A stretch of 64,000 nucleotides of DNA. Origin: Trichostrongylus colubriformis. Lineage: Eukaryota > Nematoda > Chromadorea > Rhabditida > Trichostrongylidae. Shown here piece by piece: positions 35,517 to 47,400 of this stretch (positions are counted from its first letter, which is position 1; every line of letters begins with the position of its first letter). The stretch lies in assembly GCA_963978905.1 (NCBI GenBank), contig OZ022256.1, forward strand, positions 4,137,501-4,201,500. Direction: 5' to 3'. Made by a program: the position numbers and the translations under genes. The notes under the pieces are model-generated. The model had not been told where the DNA came from and searched no databases. It saw only the letters and a list, made by a program, of their open reading frames with translations.

Positions 35517-35690
35517 ATGACGTTGAAACATTCCTCGACAGGTGGTTCACCCGCATCAGAATCTTTTCTGAACTCCCAACTCGCTCACCTTCCCAGACCC
35601 GCCGTCCTACCCACATCGGGAGCGAAGAATACCTTTATTCAGGAGATCACAAATTCCTTATCCACGAAATCCCAAAAATCTGTATATTTT
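35517..35690 (+). repeat. Dispersed repeat pair, copy 1 (copy 2 at 37400-37510)
   Basis: GACGTTGAAACATTCCTCGA, CAGACCCGCCGTCCTACCC, ACATCGGGAGCGAAGAA and GAAATCCCAAAAATC recur in order at 37400-37510, where the copy lacks about 60 bp. Both have partially open + strand frames without recognised domains. Confidence 0.75.
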
Positions 35691-35807
35691 ACTTTCTGTA
35701 TTTTTGTTGTTAATTCTTTATTAATTCGTGTTGTTAATATTAATGTTGTTAATTCAGCGTAACCTTCCCAACCATGTGCAGGAGCATCTATGGGTATTAT
35801 CCGATCT

Positions 35808-35834
35808 TTCATTATTATTATTATTATTATTATT
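35808..35834. repeat. (ATT)n microsatellite
   Basis: Nine ATT/TTA units run without interruption after TTTC. No coding content. Confidence 0.9.
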
Positions 35835-35889
35835 CCGTATTGTGAGTCGATTTTGATTATATTCTTATCTTTATTCCATCCACTGTCAG

Positions 35890-36148
35890 CGTTTCATGGT
35901 TTGAATCTGAGTACGAAAATCTTTTTGAACCTTTTTTCGAAAAATCGAGTTGGGGTTATTGTGTGGGTTTTCTCGCTACTTCTATCCTATTCTTCTCAAA
36001 CATTCACTTGATGAACGTTCTAGTTGAAAAAACACCAAAACTGGTTCGTCGCTGCTATCAAGCATCTTCGAAGAGGTTTTCCGTGTCTGCAGGTCATACC
36101 TTAGCCGCTACCTGCTCTCATTCTTTCTCACCTTCCCCACCCACGTAA
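35890..36148 (+). CDS. Possible terminal exon, membrane-segment containing, unrecognised
   Basis: The acceptor CCACTGTCAG (ending 35889) is followed by an open frame to TAA at 36146-36148. It encodes WFESEYENLFEPFFEKSSWG and then a hydrophobic stretch YCVGFLATSILFFSN, followed by a basic, serine-rich tail. A second frame on the same strand is also open for most of this length, which weakens the call. No matching upstream exon or family was found. Divergent repeat copies lie just upstream (35517-35690) and downstream (37400-37510). Confidence 0.2.
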
Positions 36149-37399
36149 AACTATTAAAATACCCGTGTTATTGTCCAAATGTCATTTCATTGTCGTCCAT
36201 TCATCTTGTTGTTCAGTACCGGAAGCTCTTGTTGCTTGTGAATAGTGGTGTATTCCACCCCGATTCATGGGGTTCATAAATCTTTTCACGCTACGCCAAA
36301 GTTCCACGATCGCTAAGGCGCTGGCGCTGCTTATAACGCTTGAAAAGTCGTTGCTCCTAATTTCTTCGTCTCAGATGGCAGTACCCTATCTGTCCGATCA
36401 CAATCGGCTGTCACTTTGTGAACATTCAATATCTGAACATCTGTAGATTCTCACTCTGATTCCATGCATTGCTTAAACCTACGTGTCCATCGAAGGTTCT
36501 CCGTGGGGATTGTACTACTGAAGGCTATAAAATGGCAGTGATTTTCCTCAAACAAAGGGATATGGGGGAATGGGAACAGAATTAAGCGCTTTTGTGGAGG
36601 AACTGAGAGCCGAAATTGAGGCCGTTTTAAAAAGGAGAACTCCTTTGTGACCTCCCTCTGGGAATTACCGTACGTCCTTCTACCCATGTATCTCTCCAGA
36701 CATATGGAAATTTAAATCAAATCACGAGGAATGGGTGTGGAAAGGGGGATTAACATGAAATGAAGTCATAACATCACAACAACCTCATCCCATCCAAGAG
36801 ACATTACCCGCTTTCTCCTTTCAGACCAACCAGAATTAGACCCCCCCCCCCCAATGAGGATTCCTTGATGGGAACTAGACTGTGGCTGCAAAGCCATACG
36901 GCCGCGGGGAAATTCCAAAAGTGCGGGAAAGTCCCAAAAGAGTTGGCCAGCTTGGGTAATCACTGGATCAATCAAAGGGCCCATTGAGGATGGAGGTGTA
37001 AATAATTCTTCACTCGCTGTGAATGCTATTCTCTGAAGTTTGACTCATTGCGAGGGTTAAGGTTCCACTGACTACCTTGGAAGAAAGAAGGAGTACAAGT
37101 AGCTTACCACAAAGTGGAATTTTTTGGAGATTCCACTTTCCCTAGACAACAAAGAGATGAGGACAGATCGAAAGGGTTGTGCCAAGGAATCATCGATGCG
37201 TTCGGTGGGGTCGTATTTGGGATGCTGAAGAACCGGAATAAAAGTTAGTATTCGGTCGCGAAATCGCAGCCGTGCTAACATGAGCAATTTAACCCCCCCC
37301 CCCCATCACTTCATGGCTCAACGACAATTTTTTAGCAGCAGAGAAAGGGACCTAACCTAACAATTCTTGGTGGTTTTCAGGGGGTGGTACCACAGATTA

Positions 37400-37510
37400 T
37401 TCAGAATTATAACGTCGAAAACTTCCTCGACTCACCCCGTCAGGGCCTTTTCAGACCCGCCGTCCTACCCACATCGAGAGCGAAGAACCCTTTATTCGGG
37501 AAATCCCAAA
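37400..37510 (+). repeat. Dispersed repeat pair, copy 2
   Basis: AACGTCGAAAACTTCCTCGA, CAGACCCGCCGTCCTACCC, ACATCGAGAGCGAAGAA and GAAATCCCAAAAATTCG match copy 1 at 35517-35690. Confidence 0.75.
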
Positions 37511-38313
37511 AATTCGTTCCCCTGTGCCGAATTCGAAATTGCTATCGTAGTCCGCGAAAGCTTGCATCCCTTCGGACGCTTTCCCTTTCCTCTAACCTAT
37601 CCGCTGCTTTCACTACAAATCTCCCACATCTGAGAAAGCTGGAAATGGCTGATTTATAACTTGAAAGCATCTGCGAATAGCTTCATTTGGAAACATAAAT
37701 CAATCGAATGATAATCATTCATCATCGCTAACCGATACATCGCGTTATACGGGGCAGCAGCGAGGACTGCTGCTGTTGGTGGTGAGCGTAAAGCGCAAAC
37801 GGGATTTCCGCAACCGTCGTTGGTATCGTCGTACCCCCACTTGCTAGGCGACATCACGAGTTCATCGTCATAAAGCTCCTTTTATGTATAAATTGAATAA
37901 CTACACATTTGGATAGCACTGCTACCGTCACAATCACAGTCACCACATCATCGTTTTTACCCTGGGTATACCGAAGGTATACCTGAGAATCTCGCTGACC
38001 CCAATTTGTGTACACCTTGTTCCAAGGCTTATTCCTGTGCATCTATTTGCTCTCCTTCCATTCTGAAGTTCACTTTTTCACCAAAAACCTCTTTTAAAAC
38101 GGCTTCTCCGCAAAAAAACCCGCATTGCACCACGTAACCGTGGCCGTCGCGGTTTTATAAAATCCGTCACCAGCCCCGTTAATGAACGGGTGTATCTTTA
38201 CGGTTGATTTTACGACAACCACCCACGTTTTTTGTACGTTTAGCCGGCGAACGGGCACGAACGTTGTCGCTGTCATCCCTGTCGTCGACTGACTTAGCTT
38301 TGGTGTGTTTCAG

Positions 38314-38453
38314 TGAACGTCCAGATGCGATAGATGCAGCGGATTCTGCTTATCGCCCTTATAGGGCTTATAGCAGTAGCGGTTGCCGCCGCCATTGTCG
38401 ATCCGCTCTGCTCCGTTTATGATCCATTCAAAGTACTACCGGATAACAATAAG
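38314..38453 (+). other. Receptor exon 1: trans-splice-type acceptor, short 5'UTR and signal peptide
   Basis: The sequence GTGTTTCAG ends at 38313. Twenty bases later comes ATGCAG at 38334, the usual layout of a nematode spliced-leader acceptor; an upstream in-frame-independent ATGCGATAG is immediately stopped. The exon encodes 40 residues starting MQRILLIALIGLIAVAVAAA, a hydrophobic signal peptide, followed by a short luminal segment with one Cys. It ends AAG/gtgaga in phase 0, which matches the phase of the next flytrap exon at 45696. No other signal-peptide start of matching phase was seen nearer to 45696, so I attach it to the receptor (inference). cDNA or spliced-leader RT-PCR would settle this. 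Confidence 0.68.
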
Positions 38454-41400
38454 GTGAGATAGAAATTTCGCTCATATTTCTCATTTAAATCTATTTTTAT
38501 GTAATCCAAAAATTATTTCCGTCACTAACGACCTCTACGGATTGCGCCATGTTTCCAAATTCTGGAGGGAATCCTTATTTAAATTCTAACTGTGATTAGG
38601 TTAGGACTGAATAGTGTCAATTCTGTAGGTTGAGTATAGTTTTTTTTCAATTCGGAGACCTGGTCAAAGATTCGCGGGTGTGTACACTTATGACAAATTT
38701 TCGCTTCGCGACGTCGCACTCGCGGTGCCGTCAGCACAACTTGCCGTGGTCACTTGGGATTCTGCTCAGGACGCAATGGTCTGGTACCATGGAGGTCCTC
38801 TAAAAATAGCTGTTTATCTCATCATCATTATCTTAGAAACAACAACTTTCGTGCTATGTACGCAATCACACACAAAGTGATTCGCGGCGCCGCTCACCGC
38901 GCGCGGCCGCGCGAAAAGTCGTTACAAGTGTACACACCCTAAATTCGTTTGTAATGAGCTATACCTTTATGTCTATATGCCTTATAACTTCATGCATATT
39001 CGCACAGTCATTTAAATGGGCTCGAGGTTAATGCAACGGGCTCAGTTCATCTGATTATCCATGACAGACTTCGTTTTGAGGCTGTTAGGGTGCTAAGATA
39101 GGCCAGATGAAAGCCTTCAGGCTTACACGGGCCTGGAGCTCATACAGTGGACACTAAGCACTCCTGTCACTTGCTTGAGGGTTCTTATCCACTTACTCAT
39201 GTCAACGCTCGGTAGCCTAAAGTTGATGGACAAAGTAGACCAGTCACGGGATCCGATCCTAGGAGCTGTGCAAGAGTGATGCTACAACCGTCGTCATTGC
39301 GCCATGTTCCATATACTTGCTTTCATGTATTACATGAATCGAAAGCGTGAATGAAAAGCAGGTGTAAAGCATACCTCGATGCACTGATTCACGTTCACAG
39401 CATTGCTTTTGTCTTTTTCGACTTATTAGTTTTCCTGTTTATGTTTACTACTTCCGTCTAGATGAATACCTTTGCCGTACACCATTGTTTCCCTTCCGTC
39501 ATCGTGAAAGTATTTAGGTGAGTATTAAGGAAAAGGGGAGGGGGGGGGGCAACTCGTTGTATGCTGAACAAACATGTCTAGACATAACTAACGTGTCAAT
39601 AACTTGTCATATATGACATATTTTCGTACATGTATGGTTCTGTGAAGCTTATGTTACAGTTGTTCAGCTATCATAGGAAGACATATCGCTGTTCAGAACT
39701 CAGCTAGCTGCCCCTCTTAGTTTCTTAAAGCCGGCATCAAAGCATTCCCATCATGCCAAGGAAATGTTCAGACTTCGACATAAGTTCAGTCAGCACCAAG
39801 TGTTAGCTGAGGAATTTCCTAGGAAGGGGGAACACCGACTTCGGCTGTTCTTCTCCTTTACTGCTCGACGTTTTCTTCGGGGGGGGGGTTCCGAAACGAA
39901 GGGGACGTGAGGAGACCTGGAAGGTATCCCGTAAGGTAGTGGGTATCCCCAGACGACTCACCGCCCGTTACGGTATCGCTTTTTGCGATCAGCGGTCCGT
40001 TTCCAGGCCCCGCCAATATTTGCATCCCATCCTCAGCCCTGAGGGCTGGAACTGGCGTTCAGCATCGTCTACCGTATGTATTCGGCGTTGTCAACTTCAT
40101 TTGGCCGTTAGCAGACTTCTCGATTTTGTGATTCTGCGATTTTGCGGTTTCTCAGCTCAGCAGCCGAGCTGCGGCATCGTAAAATTTAAAGGTCGCAGAA
40201 TCGCTTGCGAAAGTGTAACACCGCAAAGTCGCGAAGTCTCACGGCGGTCTTAGCACTTGGCCTCGCGAGGTGCTGTTCACATCCTGCTTATGAATAGATG
40301 TAATTTTGAGTATAAGCCGTGTGCATGGCATACTCCTAGTTCGCGGTAAATTAGCCGGCAGCTATTTACTTTACTCCCTATCACTGCTCTGCTCTGCAAC
40401 CAGGTTAACACCGAAATGAAACCGCGAGAGCGGCATTCAGGTCTTTTCGGCCGATTATTACATCGTAAAAGGACGATGATAAAGTAACCGATCCCAATGA
40501 AGTGACAGATCATTCCAACGATGACTTCATTCGCGAGACACACACTCTCACCACAAATACAATTTTCAGAAACAAACCGCAGACAACACGACACGGCGGC
40601 CGCATGGCGCGTGTCCTTGCACTAAATTTGAACTAGAAGGGCCATTTATCCAATTACCGTAATCCCATCAACAGAGATGGCGATGGACCTAATACGCCCC
40701 ACAGTCGCCGGTCGCTCCAACGCACAGGATTCCCATTTCGATTTTTGTATCGCACATTTGAGGATATCTAAGCGATTTTAGAGCTATACACCACAAAGAT
40801 GGGGGGGGGCAGGGGTAGGGCGCTGACAGCAACATGTTCTTATGGCTGACGTGTCAACAGCCGGGTAATGTATAGGATCCTGACACGTCAATCATGTAAA
40901 ACCATGGATCTTGACACGTCAGTCGATTACAAGCATGTTGACCACCCCCCATCCAAGATGCACAGCGTAAAATTCACTTTATCATTCGTGAAAAGGTCAC
41001 AAGGGCAGTGTTAAGGCATGCGCCATGCACCCGATATTTGTCCGAAATTAAATAAGTGTTTGAATGGGTCAACTATCACTGCTAGATCTTTGGAAAGAAG
41101 AAAAAGCTGCCATATAGCCAAGGCATTTCCAGATCCCGTTCCGTTTCGCAAATCGAATTCAAACACACCGATAGTTCCAGGAACTCATAAAAAAAAACTG
41201 GACTTTCTCCGTAATGTGCACACTATCTTGAAATTCCATCTAAACGGCATTTAATCAGAAAATAAAAAGTGTTTGAAGAATAATTGCCGTTTATCCCGTA
41301 ATGGGGTTCGAAACCGTGGATAATCGCATAAAATGACGTCTTAGAAACGGTCTACAATAAATCTTCTGCAAAGGTTGGGTAAAAACGTTGAAATGATCTG

Positions 41401-44400
41401 TTTGAAGATATTTATCAATTATGAGCGCTCCTCGGTTCTTTGCTACGATCCATCCATCACTAATAAGATCGAATGAAGACAATTTTTGTCCAAGTGATTC
41501 TTCTAGCAGATACGCGCTATTGTGTCCGTCAGATTTAAAAGAAAGCACGGTCACACTTCCACGATGATGGCTGGCTGAGCCACTGCTGGGCATTACTTGA
41601 GACGGGTACACAACAGTTGGACTACCGTGCACCTTTGAATATCATTTGAATGCGCCATGCACCCTTCTTTCATATGGAATCGCAAGCACTTTTGCAAGTC
41701 CAACCCACTTCTTCAATGTTATAGGGTATAATTGCGTTTTCCAATTAGTTCTCCTTTGGTATGGACCTGTAGAAAAGTGGTATGATATGGCGATTCCGCC
41801 GATTTCCGAAGCAGGCAGCTTTCTTAGCCACTTTGCCACATCCAATCAACAAGATTATGCTTTTGATTGAATTGCTGTTCTAATTCCAACACCCACGCTA
41901 TACACTGTCAACGAAGTGACTCTGTTATGGTACATATCGACCTTTTAAAGACCCGCTTGCTTTTCTTGATGAAGAAATTTTCGCAACTTGGAATCTTTTC
42001 TGAAGCTCAAAGGATTTTCCCTGTATTGCTGTAGCCAGGAATCGTTAGGCCGCGTTCATACTCTGCGGTGTCGGCGGCAGGGCGTGACTGCGTGTTTCTG
42101 CGTCTTCACCTATGTCATCCTGCCTCTTTGCCTGCATCGTCTCTGCGCACTTCCTCTGTGCCACTCTGCCTCAGGGTTTGAACCATGCCGGCGCTGAGTA
42201 TGAACACGACCTTACAGTACTTCAAGGAAATCTTGGATCTGGAAAGGACTCTCTTCGAGACAGCCGAATCTTCCGTGCTGTTGGTTTTATCATAGTTGTC
42301 TGAGAGACATTACCCCATTCCCCTGAGTCGTATGAACAAATGAGCAATCGAATGCGATACCATTGTGAAAAGCCGCAAAGTGCAAGGCGCATTCCCAGAG
42401 GATAGACTCTCAGCATTTATTAGCAACTTCACTACCATATACCCTGAGTGGAGCGATGGCCAGGTACTGTAGTGGCGCTGCCTCCATAAGCATCGTTCCA
42501 GGATCAAATACCAAATCGGTGTGGCCCTTACTAAGCAAGCCTCCATCTCTGAGATCGGTGAAATGGTCCCATACTTGTTGAGGAGCATAAAAAGATTTCT
42601 ACATGCCGCAAGCTCTTGCACAGACTAAATAGTCTCAAAACTCCATTGCGATTTTGTATACAAGCAGAAGTCGTGGCGTATCCCGTAAAAGGAAGCACCA
42701 CAGTCAACTGCACCATATATTTTTCACTTTATCCACTAATAAAATTTCCATACGGGACTTCATGTAGCTTAGATACAGAAGTCGACCAGGGATCGAATTC
42801 CCATGCTCATTTTTTGCCTGCCACGAATTTTTCATTTCTTTTTAGGATATGTAATAACGCTCCAAACTTTCGAATTTAGCAAACACTGGCAGACGGTTTA
42901 ACTGATAAAAACTTGAACTCATTAACTGAACGGTAACGATGCGTGACGGCTGTTTACATCTCCTCTCGTCAAGGTTAACGACACCACCGCCGCTGCAGCG
43001 CTACAGCGCTTTCGCTACTGATACTTGACCCTTTAAAGAATCGGCGCCGGCTAATCGCTATTAGTCAACTTTGCTATCAAAGATAAGGGGAGAGGGGGGT
43101 GGGAGGCATTGACGACACCACATTTGGTTATCCCAAATCCGTGATATCCCTTGTTGGCGCAAAGCACGACTGGTGTGGCCTGTGGATTGTGACGACGAGT
43201 TTTCGGTGAACTGCCTCGCCAATTCTTTCCACCACAAAGCATCTCCCATTGATTAGCTGATCCCATTGCTGGAAAGATAACGTCTTCCATGGGATCCACT
43301 TTTCCGAATAAGGGAAGATAATGAAAGGTTTAGATTCACTGGAAGCATTACAGCTCTTTTTTTTCATTATCATTCTAGGAGGGCGGTGAGGGAGGGGGTG
43401 TTAATGGTACAGGTCACAATTACCCAACGTATTCGATTTCGTGGTCTATCCTACTTACAGTAGAAAGAAAGCACCCGTCTCTTCTTTTCCAGTGTAAATA
43501 TCAAAATGGGGTATAATTAAGGTGAGGTTCACTATGCATTCAATCCCCAGGGTTCATATTCCTCACTCAACCATTACCCGCCGCTTGAATAATCATCACA
43601 ATGCTTGTCTGAAAGCACATAGACACTAACTTGAGTTTGGACTGCCCCATAACTGTTCCTTCGAGCGTTTAAATCACCACTCACAATCCCGAGAGTAAGT
43701 GGAATACATGGCGCCCTCCAAAATGGCATTTTAACGGGTACAACCGCAAAGTTTTCGTCTTCGTCACACCATGTACCACTCAAAAATCAAGGAATTTCCT
43801 TGCAATTGGAACTGTTTGACCTTCTTCATATCACTGTTAAACTGATGATAATTTGATTAGACGGTAAATGATGTGCTGGAACTGCAATCACGTCTATCAA
43901 AAAGTGTGACCGTATTTCTGTGGAACATCAATTCAATGAAAAAAAGTTCTCAGAGAACCCAGTTGATGTTTTGTCTTTCCAAGAAGTAATTTTGGAATTT
44001 TGCGATTTGCGGAATATGCCATTAATCATTGAAAATCAAATTTGAAATGCAATTTTTTATGGTGGTTGACACAATAAATCACTTTTCAAAAGTGTTCTAC
44101 ATAACTGATAGGTTAGCGACAGTGATCCTAATTACAAGTGAGACATGGTGGTCGTCATCTGTCAAGAGATCTCAAAGTGCAGAAGGTAGCGCGCAAAGGC
44201 CAAGCGGGATACATGATCTCAATAAATAAAGGAAGAAAAGAAATAGTTATAGAAATGTAATCGTTAAAAGTTAGTATGTAATTCGTTTCGCCTCAATTTT
44301 CATACGAACCTGTGTTGTTTGTGTTTTCTGTCCACCCGCAAGGCTCATCGGTGATGGGATAAATAACTAAAGATGTTCAATACAGTGAATAAATTGAAAG

Positions 44401-47400
44401 ATATTCAAAAGAATTACTATAAAAGTCAAAGAATAGCACTTATATCTATTATTGTAATATTCCAACCCAACCACTGCTCCATCCCACCAGGCTGCTTGCT
44501 CCCACTACCATGGCGTGAATAAAAACTATACAGTGAATAAAACTATGAGTGTAAAAACGTCGAGTAACCTCTAGTACCGATTTACTACCTTATCGAGGAC
44601 GAATGGACAGTCTCGTTTTGCATGCAAGCGATCCCACAGCACACAAGTGTGATAGCGGCTCTTCTGACCACTAAACTGGAGATCGCAGTCTTCAGCACTC
44701 TTTAAACCACATTCTTGGAACCTCAGCTTCATTTACTTCGCACTTAACATTTGGTAAAGAACCCCACTGCACAATTAACATTTGGAAAAGCAGCATAGTC
44801 TATTAGAAGATGGGCTCTGTTTATTTATATATTTATTTATTGATTTGAGACCATTGTTACAAAGTGGTGCCGTGCTAGTGCCAGAATGGGAGCTACTTGA
44901 CAATAAGAAACGTTAATTAAGTAGAGGGTAGCAGATACAATATATAAATACGAAATGGCTTTGGTTGCAGTGACAAGCAGCGCTTGGAGGGCTCTGGAAT
45001 CGGGTCCATACATGCCTGCCCAGGGCTTCTTAACTTTGCATGATGTGGAATCGACGGATCAGAACCATACTCCTGGCAGGAAAAAATGAAGGACCCCGCA
45101 GATCACATTGTGCACGCTAAGTTGCATTCAAATGCCACAACGATCTGAATGGAAGCAGAATGCGTGGCGCTTCCCAAAATAGGGAAACAGGGATTAAAAA
45201 GGAAGCTTTCTCACTACAGGCCTTACAGCGGAGCTGAATCATGGATACCACCTACACTGGCTTCCTATTCATATTATAATTAATACCTTTACTATTGTTA
45301 CTATTAATATTATTTTTATTATTGTAAGTCAATATTGCGGAGAACGAGATTCTGAAAATATGAAAGAAAAGCAGCTCCAGACGTAGGTGATAACGCTATC
45401 AGTCGACTTCCAACCATCTACGGTAGGAATTGACGCTTCTGACTGACTGGGATTTGAGTAACACATCCACTAATCTGATTTCGAGTCCATAAATCTATAG
45501 GTTGAACCCCCTTCAAAAAGACCCCATAGGCTCACATTGATACCTCACGTGAACTCTTGTTTACGTCTCCAATGATTAAATAAATATTTTGAGTTGTAAA
45601 TATCGGTGTACATATCCACCCCTTCACTTCTCCCTCTATGCTGATCGCTAACCATGAAAAATAAAAAAATGAATTCCAAATCTTCTTCTTTTCAGTTCCA
45701 AATCGGAGGAGCCTTTCCGCTTCATGAAAATGATTGTAAAAAGTTGCAACCGGCGACCGTACAAGAGATCGTTGTTATCCAATGGGCATTGACTCATTGG
45801 AATCAGAATCCAGCCAACCACAACGCCAAATTAGGTAGGACAACTTGATACCACAAAAGGGGGGGGGCATTTCATCCTTAACTAACTAAATATTTTACAG
45901 GCCTATACGCAGGAGATACGTGTTCTCGTGCTCAGGAAGCTTTATCACAATCGTTACGGTTTCTTGATTCGGTTGGCTATCATGAGCCCAAGGAATGTCG
46001 TATAGAGAACGTTGGAGCCAAATTGCTCGGTAAGTGTGCGGGGATGCCGTTCCCCTTTCCGAACCGGATCCCATGATCCCAAGGTCGTGAAACGTGTGCG
46101 TGTTGCAACGGCGATCCAATGGCTTATCCTTTAGCTGTGGATTTAGGAACTGTTTAAGCGAACCGGACAAATAGCGCGCTTAGGCTATATGTGCAACAAA
46201 TCGTAGCGGATGGAATGGCTTGAGGATCGTCGGACATTGGAGGTCTGGAGGGGTGACAATCATCGCATTCGGCAAAATCCTTCTACGAATTTAACCTTAC
46301 GACGGACGACATTGCGTCCACTTGAACGTCTCTTATTTGACTCTTGGTCGCTCACCTCATCCCCCCAAAAAAACTATTCAAAGAATAGAACGCGTCCTTG
46401 GATAAGTTGGAGGACCTCCTGTTGAAGCCACTTATGGTAGCCGTATTCATTCAGTCAAGATCTCCGTGAGTGAGGCGTCCGCTAGCCAATACACACATCG
46501 CCCGGGAAGAAAAAACTTGTTTTACTCGACCCAATTGTAGGAACATCCAATGTGAAGGGAATTGACGCCGTCTTTAGCTACGCCCGAGATAAGTGGGGAC
46601 AGCCACTTTGCGTCGTCGCCCGATTGTCTAACACTTATTCAAGGTTGACGAGGGGTACTTGAAAGCTCGACGTAAATGACTTGAATGCTGCTGGTCGAGG
46701 GAAATCGCACAAATTTAGCAAGGTTACCTCACGACTGGCGCTCAGGGCGCATCCGAAACGATTTAAAGGGTTTTGTCGTTTGACGGTGAGATGTTCATTG
46801 CATAGACCAAATTGCGAACGCCGATAAGTGCCAGTGAGATCCTAACTGGAAGAAGTGCGCATGGCGCAGTTTGCATGGCACCGTTGTACGTGAGTACATT
46901 CTCGGAAACAAATCCCAGATAGATAAAGTGGAAGTTCAAGGAATCGTGCATGGAAAAATGAGTTCCTCTACAACCCATATATTTATGGCGAGAAAGTGAC
47001 AATCCGGCTAAGATACAGTTTCTCAAAGTGGTGGCCGAGGGGGCGGAGCCTCAAAGTAAATGCTCGCCCCGTCTTCCATCGCAGTCAGACACGAAGAATG
47101 GGACTGCTCACGTAACTTTTTGTTCGTGCAGTGCGTCTCCGACCGCGGCGGACGACGGGGTGGGCACTTGCTTGGAGGCTCCACCGACCCGGCCAAGACT
47201 CTGTGGTGCTGTATAATGGCCGGATTCACATTCTTCGCGTGAAACATTGCATGCGGCCCTAATCAGGCAAATGCAACACCTAAACACATGGGTGGCAGAA
47301 AAACTCATTTTTCCGTGCACGACTCCTTTACCTTGACATTCCCCACCGCCAGGATTACATCCCTACCAGCAGAGTTTTTGGATACAAGATTTGAACTATC

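Larger units (their letters stand above)
33324..38310. other. DNA upstream of the receptor gene
   Basis: 33400-33700 is GC-rich with CGCGCGCG and an open minus-strand frame of unknown meaning. 36840 and 37292 carry poly-C runs of 11-13. The promoter of the receptor gene should lie here if exon 1 at 38334 is right, but I see no distinctive motif; with trans-splicing the true transcription start is not marked in the sequence. Confidence 0.4.
38454..45695 (+). other. First intron of the receptor gene (7.2 kb), repeat-rich
   Basis: This stretch separates the signal exon from flytrap 1. It contains fold-back repeats at 38676-38939, 39535-39717, 40799-40953 and 42044-42214, a (TTTA)-rich LINE-like tail near 44818, and scattered open minus-strand stretches (40277-40594, 41291-41845, 43061-43783) that share no recognised domain. 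The minus-strand reading at 40277-40594 includes a plausible membrane segment (EVIVGMICHFIGIGYFIIVLL) but has no ATG start. A nested minus-strand gene cannot be excluded. I found no additional receptor exon with matching phase. Confidence 0.5.

Noticed and set aside
35443..35520. Signal-peptide-like short frame MTTIHFRRRSLLHVLVLVFL
   Set aside because: It stops after 25 codons without a splice donor and sits in a repeated segment.
40001..40253. Open frame of about 100 codons at 39939-40253
   Set aside because: It overlaps GC-rich short repeats (TTGCGATTCTGCG type) shared with 5360-5510 and looks like repeat translation.
40277..40594. Minus-strand membrane-protein-like frame in receptor intron 1
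   Set aside because: It has no ATG start and no clear acceptor; one hydrophobic stretch alone is not enough for a gene call.
47060..47242. Open frames across family B elements (also at 48780-48983 and 22889-23211)
   Set aside because: They are translations of the GC-rich fold-back arms and recur at every copy.
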